Source of the DNA: Candidatus Gottesmanbacteria bacterium RIFCSPHIGHO2_02_FULL_39_14
GTDB lineage: Bacteria > Patescibacteriota > Microgenomatia > 2-02-FULL-39-11
Assembly (NCBI GenBank): GCA_001779205.1
Contig: MFJM01000023.1
Coordinates: forward strand, 38,865 to 79,911
Direction of reading: 5' to 3'
Length of the DNA: 41,047 nucleotides
In this document: piece by piece, positions 28,992 to 39,186 of the stretch
Numbering within the stretch: position 1 is the stretch's first letter
Layout: each line of letters begins with the position of its first letter
Program-made: the position numbers and the translations under genes
The notes under the pieces: generated by a model
Databases searched by the model: none
Told to the model about the DNA's origin: nothing
Seen by the model: only the letters and a program-made list of their open reading frames with translations

Positions 28992-30099
28992 CTCTAATCT
29001 GTTGACAAATAAAGGTAATTTCCCCTGGTGTCAGATTATAACCGGAGGGCAAGTTAAGACCATGCTGAAAAAGATAATTGGAATTAGGGAATTTTTGGCT
29101 GGATTTATAAGGGGGTAGCAGATTGACGGGGAAGAAAAACGGTCTGGTTTCAATACCTTTATTTTTTAATTTTTCCATAACTTCATCGCGGGTTAAAGGA
29201 TAAGGATCATCAATTATGACGGAATATAGCCAGCAAACCGGTTTAGCTTCGTAATCCGTTTTGGGAATAATTATTCCCGGAGTGTTTTCCAGATAACGAT
29301 TATAAAGGGAGGCAAGACGAGATTTGAATTTTAAGAAGAAGTGTATTTTTTCCAATTGAGCCAGGCCAATGGCAGCCTGGAGGTTAGTAAGACGGTAGTT
29401 AAAACCGATAAGCGGATGGTAGTAACGACGACCTGGCTTTTGACCGTGATCCCGTAAAACGCGCATCCTCATAGCCAGTTGTTTGGCATCGGTAGTTACC
29501 ATTCCCCCTTCACCTGTCGTTATGATTTTATTGCCGTAAAAACTGAAACAACCAACATGACCGACACTGCCTACTTTTTTCCATAATGATTTTATTTTCA
29601 CCAAAGCTCCATGGGCTTCAGCGGCGTCTTCAATTACCTGAAGATTATATTTATTGGCAATATCCATTATTTGATCCAGATTGGCGGGAATACCGTAAAG
29701 ATGAACAGCCATTATGGCCTTGGTACGTGAATTTATTCTTTTAATTATTTCTTTGGGATCTAATTGCCAGCTTTGGCGGTTAACATCACAGAGAACGGGT
29801 CTGGCACCGCAATAAGTTATGGCATTAACGCTGGCAATAAAGGTCAGATCGGGCACGATTACTTCGTCTCCCTTGCCTATCCCAAGAGCTGTTAGAGCCA
29901 GATGAAGAGCGGCTGTACCGTTGGAGGTAGTTACAGCATAGCGGCAACCGATAAATTCCGCGAACTTTTGTTCGAATTTAATTAAATATTCTCCCTGGGA
30001 AGATATCCAGGATGATTTCAAAACCCGGTTAAGGTAGATATTTTCATTTCCGGTTAAATCCGGATAAGCAATGGGTATGAATTTTTTGATATTCTTCAC
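28975..30099 (-). CDS. DegT/DnrJ/EryC1/StrS family PLP-dependent sugar aminotransferase (perosamine synthetase-like)
   Basis: 374 aa; SSWISSQGEYLIKFEQKFAEFIGCRYAVTTSNGTAALHLAL, GDEVIVPDLTFIASVNAI, VIEDAAEAHGA, GCFSFYGNKIITTGEGGMV (PLP lysine). Confidence 0.93.
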   Translation of the reverse strand: MKNIKKFIPIAYPDLTGNENIYLNRVLKSSWISSQGEYLIKFEQKFAEFIGCRYAVTTSNGTAALHLALTALGIGKGDEVIVPDLTFIASVNAITYCGARPVLCDVNRQSWQLDPKEIIKRINSRTKAIMAVHLYGIPANLDQIMDIANKYNLQVIEDAAEAHGALVKIKSLWKKVGSVGHVGCFSFYGNKIITTGEGGMVTTDAKQLAMRMRVLRDHGQKPGRRYYHPLIGFNYRLTNLQAAIGLAQLEKIHFFLKFKSRLASLYNRYLENTPGIIIPKTDYEAKPVCWLYSVIIDDPYPLTRDEVMEKLKNKGIETRPFFFPVNLLPPYKSSQKFPNSNYLFQHGLNLPSGYNLTPGEITFICQQIRDEIKN

Positions 30100-31667
30100 T
30101 TTTTGACTGAGAGGATGTAGACATGGATATTATCCCACAATTTTGCTGCACGGACGCGAAATTCCATCAGGAAACGCAATTTGTCTTCCTGCCATTTAGC
30201 AATAGTATCGCTGTTTGAACGGGAGTCAATCATTGATAACAAAACTATAGAATGCGGCTGGCCTGAAACCGCCTGATCATAATTTAACCAGCCAAAATAA
30301 CTGTCCAGATAAGAATGGAGCGGTTTGCCTAAATAATATTCAAAAAGATAGCCCCAACCGGCAAATCTGGGACAATCCCCCAAAGCTTCCAGATTATAAT
30401 TTTCTCCTCTTATATATTGGCGGGCAAAATCCAACACAGCTAATTTACGGTTATAATTAAAACTATTTTGAGCCGTGAAAAGGGTAATTAAATTAAGAGT
30501 AAAGAATAAACTGATTATAAAGGAAACTATCAGTTGACCGTGTTCTTTTTGCCAAATAATCCCCACTGACACTCCCAAAATAATTGCCAATAAAGGAAAG
30601 AGGGATAACAGATAATACTCATGAAATGATCTGGGGTAAAAAAGAACCGAAATTATTGTAAGTAAAAATACGGAGATTATAAGTAAGAAGGGGAATTTTT
30701 TTCTGCCTTCTCTGAAATGAGATTTATATGAAATTAGGAAATACAGCAAACCAAAAAAACTTAAGCCGACAATTTCAGGGTAAGCATTCTTCTTAACCCA
30801 AGTTAAATCTTTACAGAGCCCTTTTTCAGCAAACAAGTCCGGGAATGGCGGAATAAAAATAAATCGGCCGAAGAAGTTTGTCAGGACTTTTATTCTTTCC
30901 GGGAGCTTAGATTGATCAGTCTGAAATACGGTCCTACCGGTAACTAAATTAATTACAGCACTGGAATTGGGGAAATTATGACGCAATTCAAAGATAATAA
31001 GAGGCAACTGCAGTATTAAGAATATGATAAGAGAGTAAAGCAGAATTCTTTTTTTTATTGATTTGAATTTCCGGTAAAGAACATAAATGATCAGCGGAGT
31101 ATAAATAAGCAGGGATAAATGAGTGTGGAAGGCAAGACCGAAAATTACGGCAAGATAAATAAGATAATGCTGGCGGTTAAGATTGATCTGATAAAGAAAG
31201 TAGATTATTAAAAGAGATAATAAGGGAACAAGTGACGGATTCCAGAAACTGCGGTCATAGAAGGAAGCCAGGAAGGAAACCGCATAAAAGAAAGAGGAAA
31301 AAAGGGCAGCTTTTTGATTAAACAATTTGTCAACAATATAATAGATAAGCCAAGTGGTAATAACGCCCATAAATGAAGCAGTGAATGCCCAACCAAGAGG
31401 GTTTCCCCGAAAAATAAGATAAGGAAGTGCAGCCAGGTATATAAAAAGCGGGCCTAAATAAATTCCCGTGCCTCCGGCATTAACGCCGATGAGAGGAAAA
31501 TGCTTGCCGGTAATTATATTCCTGACCAAAAAAGCTTCATATTCCTGATCCATCCCGAAAGAAAACCAATCGACCAAATGGTAAAACCTGAAGAAGAAGG
31601 AGAGGAATAAAATAACTAACAAAACAAGAGAAACCGGCTTAAGGTTACCGATTTTTATCCTGGCCAT
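30096..31667 (-). CDS. GT39/PMT_2-like multi-pass membrane glycosyltransferase
   Basis: 523 aa; FFRFYHLVDWFSFGMDQEYEAFLVRNIITGKHFPLIG; AFHTHLSLLIYTPLIIYVLYRKF; many TMs. Confidence 0.75.
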   Translation of the reverse strand: MARIKIGNLKPVSLVLLVILFLSFFFRFYHLVDWFSFGMDQEYEAFLVRNIITGKHFPLIGVNAGGTGIYLGPLFIYLAALPYLIFRGNPLGWAFTASFMGVITTWLIYYIVDKLFNQKAALFSSFFYAVSFLASFYDRSFWNPSLVPLLSLLIIYFLYQINLNRQHYLIYLAVIFGLAFHTHLSLLIYTPLIIYVLYRKFKSIKKRILLYSLIIFLILQLPLIIFELRHNFPNSSAVINLVTGRTVFQTDQSKLPERIKVLTNFFGRFIFIPPFPDLFAEKGLCKDLTWVKKNAYPEIVGLSFFGLLYFLISYKSHFREGRKKFPFLLIISVFLLTIISVLFYPRSFHEYYLLSLFPLLAIILGVSVGIIWQKEHGQLIVSFIISLFFTLNLITLFTAQNSFNYNRKLAVLDFARQYIRGENYNLEALGDCPRFAGWGYLFEYYLGKPLHSYLDSYFGWLNYDQAVSGQPHSIVLLSMIDSRSNSDTIAKWQEDKLRFLMEFRVRAAKLWDNIHVYILSVKK

Positions 31668-33228
31668 ATAAATTCCCTATCTTTAGATATTTTAGCAGAA
31701 AAGCAAGGTTAACAGTCAATGAAAAGAAAATTTGAGTCAACAATAAGTTCCCCTTGAAAAACCAGGGTTTATACTGGCTGGCCTGAATTATAAATACTGA
31801 AAGCAAAGACAGATCATAATAGGTTAAAGCAATTAAATATAAAGCGTACCAATGAAGAATAAACATCAGAACAACCAACAATTTGGTGGCTAAAGGCAAC
31901 AGGAGCGGAAATATCTGAAAAAGTTCACGCCAACCAATCAGAATAAAGAGCAAATGGGAAATAATAAGAGGAAAAAAATATCTTCCCTGAACACCGAGAT
32001 GGAATTTAAACCCACTTTCAACAAACTGCAACCAGTCAAAAAGATAAACGCCCAAAAAGAAAGCGAGATTGGCAAAAAGTAAATAGATTATTCCGTTTAC
32101 CGGCCAACGATTTATTTTTTGGCGATTTCTTATAAAAAAGAAAATAAATCCGATCAGGGATAAAAGTATCAGCCAATTAATAATTCTATGAACAATCCTC
32201 GGATAGGTGACACCTAACCAATTATAGACACCCCAATACCAGGGTAATACCTCGCGGTAAAGATGGGGAAAAGCATAAGTCTTAAGATTAATTAAAAATT
32301 TAGGCAAATCAAAACCGTAAGCTAATTTAGACAACAAAATTTGCGGACCCAGCCGGAAAACAGAGAAGAATGTGAGAAACAAAAAAATTATAAACATATA
32401 AATAGCCGCTTTAAAAAATCTTTTTTCAGGGCCGGTTTTTAAGGTTATAATTTTATAGAAAATCAGAAGAAAACTTAAAGGCAGGGTTATATAAAACTGG
32501 GGTTTAGCATAAATACCAAGCAGCGTGGTCAAGATTAAAGCAAGTAAATATTTACGGGAAAAAACAGATTTTATTAATTTTAAAGAAATAAATAAATAAA
32601 CACTGAAAATAAAGTTACTGATATTGTCGCTATTAATTCCGGCACTGACAAAGGAAAACATAGGCTGGAAAGCGACCAAAAGAGTAAGCGAATATGACAA
32701 AAAGCTATTGCCTGAAAAAATCACTTTTACCGTTTTAAACGAGATATAAACAGTTCCGATATAAAAAATAATCTGAAAAATCCTGGCTAAAAAAACCCTA
32801 TTAATTAGATTGTTAAAATAAAAAATTTTGTATAAAACTGCCAGCAATATATAATAAAGCGGCGGGTAACGACTGGCTTCTTTGCCGACCATTTGCCGGT
32901 TTTTTAAATCTTTAGCCAGAAATAGAATTTCTCTTTCATATAAACCGGTTAAGTTATTTGAATAGGGAATCCGGTATTCCGGGTGAAAGGTAAATTTGTT
33001 ATTACCATACCTGTCTCTTTTAGTACCCAGTAACTCTTCTGATAAATAAATTTCCTTCGTCAGATCATTATTATCACCGTTAGGCGAATTACCTTTTTCA
33101 GCCAGATAGGCAACTTGGGCAAAATGCGCCTGCTCATCGGGAAAATGCCATAGGGGAACCAGGATTATCCAAATGAATTCTTTAATAAAAAAGGCCAATA
33201 AAAGAAAAATAAGAAATTTTTTATTCAT
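31645..33228 (-). CDS. DUF2142-like multi-pass membrane protein (GT-C-type)
   Basis: 527 aa; VPLWHFPDEQAHFAQVAYLAEKG, SRYPPLYYILLAVLYKIF, AFQPMFSFVSAGINSDN, HLGVQGRYFFPLIISHLL. Confidence 0.75.
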   Translation of the reverse strand: MNKKFLIFLLLAFFIKEFIWIILVPLWHFPDEQAHFAQVAYLAEKGNSPNGDNNDLTKEIYLSEELLGTKRDRYGNNKFTFHPEYRIPYSNNLTGLYEREILFLAKDLKNRQMVGKEASRYPPLYYILLAVLYKIFYFNNLINRVFLARIFQIIFYIGTVYISFKTVKVIFSGNSFLSYSLTLLVAFQPMFSFVSAGINSDNISNFIFSVYLFISLKLIKSVFSRKYLLALILTTLLGIYAKPQFYITLPLSFLLIFYKIITLKTGPEKRFFKAAIYMFIIFLFLTFFSVFRLGPQILLSKLAYGFDLPKFLINLKTYAFPHLYREVLPWYWGVYNWLGVTYPRIVHRIINWLILLSLIGFIFFFIRNRQKINRWPVNGIIYLLFANLAFFLGVYLFDWLQFVESGFKFHLGVQGRYFFPLIISHLLFILIGWRELFQIFPLLLPLATKLLVVLMFILHWYALYLIALTYYDLSLLSVFIIQASQYKPWFFKGNLLLTQIFFSLTVNLAFLLKYLKIGNLYGQDKNR

Positions 33229-33233
33229 ATTTT

Positions 33234-34184
33234 TCAGTTTTGTTTTTGTTTGATTACTATCCCCAGTCCGAAAAGCAAAAAACCGATTCCAAACAGAACT
33301 TTACTAACCTTTTCTATTAACCATTGTTGAGGTTTTCTATAAACAGGTACTGTTAAAATTGAAATTAAAATATGGTAAAAAACATAGAAAAATGAAATAA
33401 AAACCAGGATTAATCTTCTGGGAAAAGAAACTTTGTTATACTTGGCAAACCAGGCTTGACCGGCAGCGAAAGACCTTTTTAACAAATATGAGACTTTTAA
33501 TTTAAAATCCTGGATAATATGCCGGAACAGCAGGTCGGGAGAGTAGTAGACAAAAATATCTTTTCCATTATTCAGCTGCCAGAGACGTTCAAAAAAAGCG
33601 GTTTCTTCATGCGCGGAAATATATAGACCCTGCATTCCGATCCGAGTGTCAAATCCGCCGAGCTGCAATAAGATTTTTTTATTGATCATCATATTGGAAC
33701 CGTTTAAGCTTTCTCCCTTTTTCAAAAAACGTCCTTTTTGCCCGAGTTTATTTATAGTCGGGGAATAATATTCTTCTTTGAACCAGTCTGGTTTTCCCCC
33801 AGGCAAAACAGGTTCTTCAGGGCCACCGACGGCCAAAGGAGAAGGTTTTATTGTCCGAAACAGATTTAAGGCGTTTTTTAACCAATCTTTGGGCATTTGA
33901 GCATCATCGTCAATAAAGGCAATATACTCCCCTGCCGATTTCTTAATACCCAGATTTCTGGCCCGGGAAAGGCCAGGTTTATATTCCCGAAAGTAAAATA
34001 TTTTATTATCGGGATATAGAGACTTAAATTTACCGATAAGTTTTTCCGTGTTTTTTGCCGGGCCGTTATCAATGACAACGATTTCATACTTATTTTTAGT
34101 TAATGACTGATCAATGAGACATATAAGGGCAGATTTTAATAAATCGGGCCGGTTATAGGTACAAATTACGACCGATATTTCCAT
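33234..34184 (-). CDS. Glycosyltransferase family 2
   Basis: 316 aa; ISVVICTYNRPDLLKSALICLIDQSL, VVIDNGPAKNT, PGLSRARNLGIKKSAGEYIAFIDDDAQMP. Confidence 0.9.
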   Translation of the reverse strand: MEISVVICTYNRPDLLKSALICLIDQSLTKNKYEIVVIDNGPAKNTEKLIGKFKSLYPDNKIFYFREYKPGLSRARNLGIKKSAGEYIAFIDDDAQMPKDWLKNALNLFRTIKPSPLAVGGPEEPVLPGGKPDWFKEEYYSPTINKLGQKGRFLKKGESLNGSNMMINKKILLQLGGFDTRIGMQGLYISAHEETAFFERLWQLNNGKDIFVYYSPDLLFRHIIQDFKLKVSYLLKRSFAAGQAWFAKYNKVSFPRRLILVFISFFYVFYHILISILTVPVYRKPQQWLIEKVSKVLFGIGFLLFGLGIVIKQKQN

Positions 34185-34191
34185 ATCTAGT

Positions 34192-35208
34192 TTATCCGAA
34201 CAATCTTCTTACCTTATGCAAAAGATGGTCGGAAAATTTGTTTTCCCGGTATAAAACTATTTCTTTTTTAATTTTTTTAACAGTATTTTTTTTCTCCGCG
34301 GAATTAATTTTTTGAGCGAAATAAGGGAAAAACTGATATTTCTCCAGGATCAGCTGTCTGGCTTTTTTGATGCTATTTAAGTTTTTCAGCCAATGATCGC
34401 TTGAAATAAGTCTATTTATTTTCTTATAAATATCGGGGTCGTCCAGATCAAAGGTAAATAAAGAATCCTTGGGGAAATAATGGCTAATATTAGTGCAACC
34501 GGAATAAATCGGCATAGTGTATGAAAGAAAACAATCAGCCAGTTTCTCCGTCCAATTATCAAGTCCGTGGTAATTTTCGATGACAATGGAATAACGATAA
34601 GGCGACAGGCCTTCCCACTTTCCTCCCCTGACAATTTTGGTATAGCCCAATTTTAATAACCGCTCCCTTAATTTGTTCGGACTTTCTGATTTATTACCAA
34701 TGGTGTAAATATCTGTGGTAGCAATAAAATCAAATCGTAAATTTTTTTTGAGTTTTTTCAATAATTCAAGCCTGGTTACATGGCCCCTGACGTTTTTTTT
34801 TAAACTGGTAATACAGGATAAAGTAAATTTTTTTTTCGGAACAGGCATGGAATTCAACTCATCATAACTTTTGTTTATATGCCAAGGTAAAGCAGGCTGG
34901 CTGTATTCGTATTTTTCTTCCTTAAAGGCGCGGTCAACCGTGAATACTCTGGAGTAAATTTTCGGTATAAATTTTAAATCCCTGAATATTGGATAGGGAG
35001 GTTCCTGGGCAACCAGCCAAATATTTTCAGGCGGACATTTTACCTTGATTGTCAAAGGAGAATAATTCAAGACAATTAAATAATCGCATTCTTTTACCGG
35101 TTTTAAAGTAAAACGGACATTTTTCCAGATGCCGAGATTTCCGGAAGTCTGTCTAAGCAAATCCGGATACGACCAATTTTTAACAATATAAGCAACTTTG
35201 TATTTCAC
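34192..35208 (-). CDS. Glycosyltransferase family 10 (alpha-fucosyltransferase)-like
   Basis: 338 aa; YRYSIVIENYHGLDNWTEKLADCFLSYTMPIYSGCTNISHYFPKDSLFTFDLDD resembles the GT10 C-terminal signature (FEN..TEKL...PIY.G...I..++P). Confidence 0.75.
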   Translation of the reverse strand: MKYKVAYIVKNWSYPDLLRQTSGNLGIWKNVRFTLKPVKECDYLIVLNYSPLTIKVKCPPENIWLVAQEPPYPIFRDLKFIPKIYSRVFTVDRAFKEEKYEYSQPALPWHINKSYDELNSMPVPKKKFTLSCITSLKKNVRGHVTRLELLKKLKKNLRFDFIATTDIYTIGNKSESPNKLRERLLKLGYTKIVRGGKWEGLSPYRYSIVIENYHGLDNWTEKLADCFLSYTMPIYSGCTNISHYFPKDSLFTFDLDDPDIYKKINRLISSDHWLKNLNSIKKARQLILEKYQFFPYFAQKINSAEKKNTVKKIKKEIVLYRENKFSDHLLHKVRRLFG

Positions 35209-36527
35209 TTACTTTTTGATTTCCCGATTAAACCTTCTTTAAAAGCCGTATATCTGCTATTTATCTGCCTCAAGTATATTTTACTGTCATCATTAAGGTA
35301 ATAAGCCTGTTGTTTTAAGATTTTCCTTTTTATCAAACCCAAAAAACCGATCAACCAATACCAACCGGTATTGGGCTCTGAGATATTTTTAAACTTCATC
35401 CTGTTCTGAAATCTATTTATCGGTTTGTCATTTAAATATATTTTTCTGATACAATCCATCAGACTAATTATCGGATCAGAATTGACAAAAAATTTACGGA
35501 TTGCCCAGGATTTAAGAAGTTTTGGTTCTTCAAGGTGTATTTCCCGGCATAAATTTAAAAAATGAGATTGTGTTTTAATTTTTTTAACTAATTTATACCA
35601 TGGAGCAATTAAGGCATTCGGCAGTTTATATGGTTCCAGCATAAAGGTCGGCCTGTCGGCAATGGAAGCTTCGATAAGACTGGTGGAAAAAGATGAAACC
35701 ACCATGTTGCTAGCCAAAATCCATTCCCTGACGGAATAGTCTTTAATGATATTTAATTTGGATGTAATTCCCGGCGATAATTTTTCCAATACGGATGTGA
35801 AATAGGCAGCACTTATGGCAGGCCTGGGACGCAATATTATTTCAACGTTATTAAATTTATCACCGGCTGTCTGTAACCATTTAAGTACTTCGAATATGGC
35901 TTTGCCACAGTAGTTTCTCATAATTAATGCCGTCTTTCTGTCCTGGCCATTCTTGATAATTTCCTCAAACTGATGGTCGGAATAAAAAAACCAGCTGTAA
36001 TTTTCAGGGAAAAAAATCCATTTTTTCTTAGGATCCAGATTAAACTTCTTAGATAAATCAAGGCGATTTTTGAAGATTTTATTATACGGTTTTTTATAAA
36101 GCTTATAAGCCGGATGACCGTTAATAATTATATTTTCCCTAGGAATTCCCCTTTTTTGAAGGAATTCACTTCTTTCCCTGCTCCAGCAGTGGTGCAAAAC
36201 TTGCTCTTTAGCAAACCAATCCTGGGGCGCTTTGTATTCCAGATTGGCTTTATAAAATATCTGTTCCCAAGCCATGTTGAAATAAATTACATCAGGAAAT
36301 TTAAGAAGAATTTTTTTCAGCATCCGATCATTGACGGAATAACAATAGGGAAGGATTATAATTTTGGGATGGAAATCTTTTAAATATACCGGAGGAAGAT
36401 CGGATGTAAAAGGCAAAATAGTAATTTTCTGCCCGAATTTTTTTTTAAATAAAACTGAAACAGCACAGGCAACATCCAATTCCCGCGAAATATGCTCGAT
36501 AAACCAGATGATATTCCCCTTTTTCAT
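35205..36527 (-). CDS. GT-B-like surface carbohydrate biosynthesis protein
   Basis: 440 aa; INGHPAYKLYKKPYN, VEIILRPRP, REWILASNMVVSSFSTSLIEASIADRPTFMLEPY (CDP-glycerol transferase / epimerase-like C-terminal donor-site pattern). Confidence 0.55.
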   Translation of the reverse strand: MKKGNIIWFIEHISRELDVACAVSVLFKKKFGQKITILPFTSDLPPVYLKDFHPKIIILPYCYSVNDRMLKKILLKFPDVIYFNMAWEQIFYKANLEYKAPQDWFAKEQVLHHCWSRERSEFLQKRGIPRENIIINGHPAYKLYKKPYNKIFKNRLDLSKKFNLDPKKKWIFFPENYSWFFYSDHQFEEIIKNGQDRKTALIMRNYCGKAIFEVLKWLQTAGDKFNNVEIILRPRPAISAAYFTSVLEKLSPGITSKLNIIKDYSVREWILASNMVVSSFSTSLIEASIADRPTFMLEPYKLPNALIAPWYKLVKKIKTQSHFLNLCREIHLEEPKLLKSWAIRKFFVNSDPIISLMDCIRKIYLNDKPINRFQNRMKFKNISEPNTGWYWLIGFLGLIKRKILKQQAYYLNDDSKIYLRQINSRYTAFKEGLIGKSKSK

Positions 36528-38443
36528 TTTAAGAGGTCAATAACTGAAGAAATGATATTGGCGCTGTCCATACCTATTTTTCTTAAAAATTCTGAACGGA
36601 AACCTGTTTCCGGAAATGAGTTAAGTGAAATTACTTTTATCAGTTTAAACTCAATTTTATTTAGATTCAAAAATGAAAGTAGGGATTCAGCCATACCACC
36701 TTTAACGAAATGATCTTCAATGATTAAAAGAGGTAAACCGCGAAGGGAGGCTTTTTTAAGATCATCCTTATCAAAATCGACCAGCCAGGGATAATTCCAG
36801 ACTTCTACCTGAATGCCCCTTTTGGAAAGTTCATCTGTTGCTAAAAGTATTTCTCCCAAAACTACCGGACCAATACCGATTGCTAAGGCATTTTTTCCGG
36901 GACGAATTTTATGGGGAAAACCTTTTTTGAGAAAAACAGGAGGAGCCGGTAATTCTATGGCCGACCTAGACATAGAAAGACGCAGGTAGAGTATATTTCC
37001 AAGAGCCCCGCGAAAGTATCTTGAAATGATATTTTGAACATCAAGGCCGGAAACAGGCTGATACATTACTATTCCAGGAATATTTTTCATGCAGGCAATA
37101 TCCCGGAAAGCCTGATGTGATTTACCGGGAGTGGCCGGAATAACACCCGACATATTGCCTACAATAAGTGCTTTGGCATTTTCGCTAGCAAGATTATAGA
37201 GCTGTTCATTAGCCCGAGAAGTCAGGAAAGCAGCATAGGTGCTAAGTACCGGTAAATAACCTAAGCGGGAAAAAGATACCGCTACTGACACCATATTCTG
37301 TTCCATTATGCCCATTTCAAAAAATCTTTGAGGATATTTTTGATGAAATGGAATAAATCCGCAATCTTCTTCCAAATCAGCATCAAAAACCACAATGTTT
37401 TCATAAATTCCAGCCGAATCTAATAATCCTTTGGCAAAACCGGCAGTTAAACTGTCTCCTTTAATCCCCTGCTCTATAGGCTCTATAGGAATATTTTTAA
37501 AAGATTGATTTAAATCCCAACTAAATCCTAATCTTTGCAGAGGTTTTTTGATACGTGAGAATATTTCATTGAAGGCAAGCTCTAACTGGTCCTTATGCGG
37601 AGACTTATTATGCCAGATATACTTGTCAGAAGTTTTCCTTAATATACGAGTGTGTTCCATGAATGAAATACCCTGACCTTTTAGGGAGTGGGAATAAAAA
37701 ATTTTTGGTCTTCCCTTTTTCTTTTTTAATTCTGAAAAAATCTGCCTGATCTTTGATATTTTTCTGCCATCCCCTTCTATAATTTCAAAACCCATATTTT
37801 TCCAGGCAGAAATCAGATCACCGTAGAAAACAATATTTGAAGTTAACTGATCAGTCTGAACTTTATTATCATCAATAATTATGAATAAATTATCCAATCT
37901 ATTACTGCCTGCGCTTAAGAATGCTTCCCAGCACTGTCCCTCCTGTAGTTCCCCATCACCGACAATAACAATAACATTGCCTCCCTGCTTGAACCTTTTT
38001 TTTGCCAGGGCGAAACCTACTGCTTTGGATAAACCGATGGCCAATGAGCCGGTATTGGCTTGGATACCGGGGGTTTCTATATCACAGTGGCCGGCCAACC
38101 CACCTAACCTTCTTAACTTATTTAACATTTCCGTTTCAAAATAACCCTTAGCAGCCAGAACGGCATAAAGAGCAGGAGCTGCATGGCCTTTGGAGAGGAT
38201 AAAAATATCACGGTTTTTAGGTTCTTTTGTTTTTGGATCAAATTTAAAAGAACGGAAATAAATTTCAGTCAGCAGTTCGACAATAGAAAGAGAGGCACCT
38301 AAATGTCCGGTACCGGCTCGGGCAACGGACAAGAGAGTATTAAAACGGATCAAATCGGCAATAAGAGGAAGATTAGTGGGATTTTTTGCCAACTGATTAA
38401 AAACTTCATATTTTATATAGCCAAGATTAGTTAATAAGTTCAT
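36524..38443 (-). CDS. tkt: Transketolase (full length)
   Basis: 639 aa; GHLGASLSIVELLTEIYF, FILSKGHAAPALYAVLA, VIVGDGELQEGQCWEAFLSAGSNRLDNLFIIIDDNKVQTDQ (ThDP motif), PQRFFEMGIMEQNMVSVAVSFSRLGYLPVLSTYAAFL. Confidence 0.95.
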   Translation of the reverse strand: MNLLTNLGYIKYEVFNQLAKNPTNLPLIADLIRFNTLLSVARAGTGHLGASLSIVELLTEIYFRSFKFDPKTKEPKNRDIFILSKGHAAPALYAVLAAKGYFETEMLNKLRRLGGLAGHCDIETPGIQANTGSLAIGLSKAVGFALAKKRFKQGGNVIVIVGDGELQEGQCWEAFLSAGSNRLDNLFIIIDDNKVQTDQLTSNIVFYGDLISAWKNMGFEIIEGDGRKISKIRQIFSELKKKKGRPKIFYSHSLKGQGISFMEHTRILRKTSDKYIWHNKSPHKDQLELAFNEIFSRIKKPLQRLGFSWDLNQSFKNIPIEPIEQGIKGDSLTAGFAKGLLDSAGIYENIVVFDADLEEDCGFIPFHQKYPQRFFEMGIMEQNMVSVAVSFSRLGYLPVLSTYAAFLTSRANEQLYNLASENAKALIVGNMSGVIPATPGKSHQAFRDIACMKNIPGIVMYQPVSGLDVQNIISRYFRGALGNILYLRLSMSRSAIELPAPPVFLKKGFPHKIRPGKNALAIGIGPVVLGEILLATDELSKRGIQVEVWNYPWLVDFDKDDLKKASLRGLPLLIIEDHFVKGGMAESLLSFLNLNKIEFKLIKVISLNSFPETGFRSEFLRKIGMDSANIISSVIDLLK

Positions 38444-39186
38444 ATTTTAAACGGAATGATGTTAATTTGCGGTAATTTGGCTTTTCTGGTTTTAATTAAA
38501 TATTCGGCATAAATCCAGTCTTTTTTGGAATTAATATCGTAGCCTTCATAATTACTGGTAATAAAAGGGAGAATATTTTTACCTGAAATTGAAATGCTTT
38601 TAAGTGGAATTTCGGATTTAGCTATCTCAAGACTGGCATTCTGGGCGTAAACTTTCGGAAGTGCCTGGAAAGGCAGACTGTGCCATTCAATCTTTTCTTT
38701 TGTTTGGCCAGAAATAACAGGAATTAAGCGATTATTGACTATTTTCCACATTTTTGCGGGATGCTGAGATGCCAGCTCAACAGCGCGCAATGAATCAGCA
38801 GATTCTTCACTTGTAATTTTGTCCCAGGCTTTTTTTATCATCTCAACAGTTCTAAAAGGACTGGTCGGCCTGAGAATTGCAAAATATTCCGGCAGATTAT
38901 TTTTTCCAATCTTTGCCAACGTGAATTTAAGCCATTCAATATCCGGAGATACAGCTGACGCATATTTTTTAGGTCTTAAGAAAGGTATATCAGCCCCATA
39001 ATATTTGGCAATTGTGGCAATTTTTTCATTGTCAGTTGACACAATAACCCGTGAGAAAATATTAGACTTAAAGGCAACGGAAATGGTATAGGCAATCAGA
39101 GGATGACCGGCAAGAATTTTGATATTCTTATTTATTATTCTTTTGGAGCCCTGGCGGGCGGGAATTAGAGCAATGATGTTTTTCAT
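38440..39186 (-). CDS. CMP-sugar (acylneuraminate/KDO-type) cytidylyltransferase-like
   Basis: 248 aa; IIALIPARQGSKRIINKNIKILAGHPLIAYTI, RVIVSTDNEKIATIAKYYGADIPFLRP, ILRPTSPFRTVEMI. Confidence 0.9.
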   Translation of the reverse strand: MKNIIALIPARQGSKRIINKNIKILAGHPLIAYTISVAFKSNIFSRVIVSTDNEKIATIAKYYGADIPFLRPKKYASAVSPDIEWLKFTLAKIGKNNLPEYFAILRPTSPFRTVEMIKKAWDKITSEESADSLRAVELASQHPAKMWKIVNNRLIPVISGQTKEKIEWHSLPFQALPKVYAQNASLEIAKSEIPLKSISISGKNILPFITSNYEGYDINSKKDWIYAEYLIKTRKAKLPQINIIPFKI

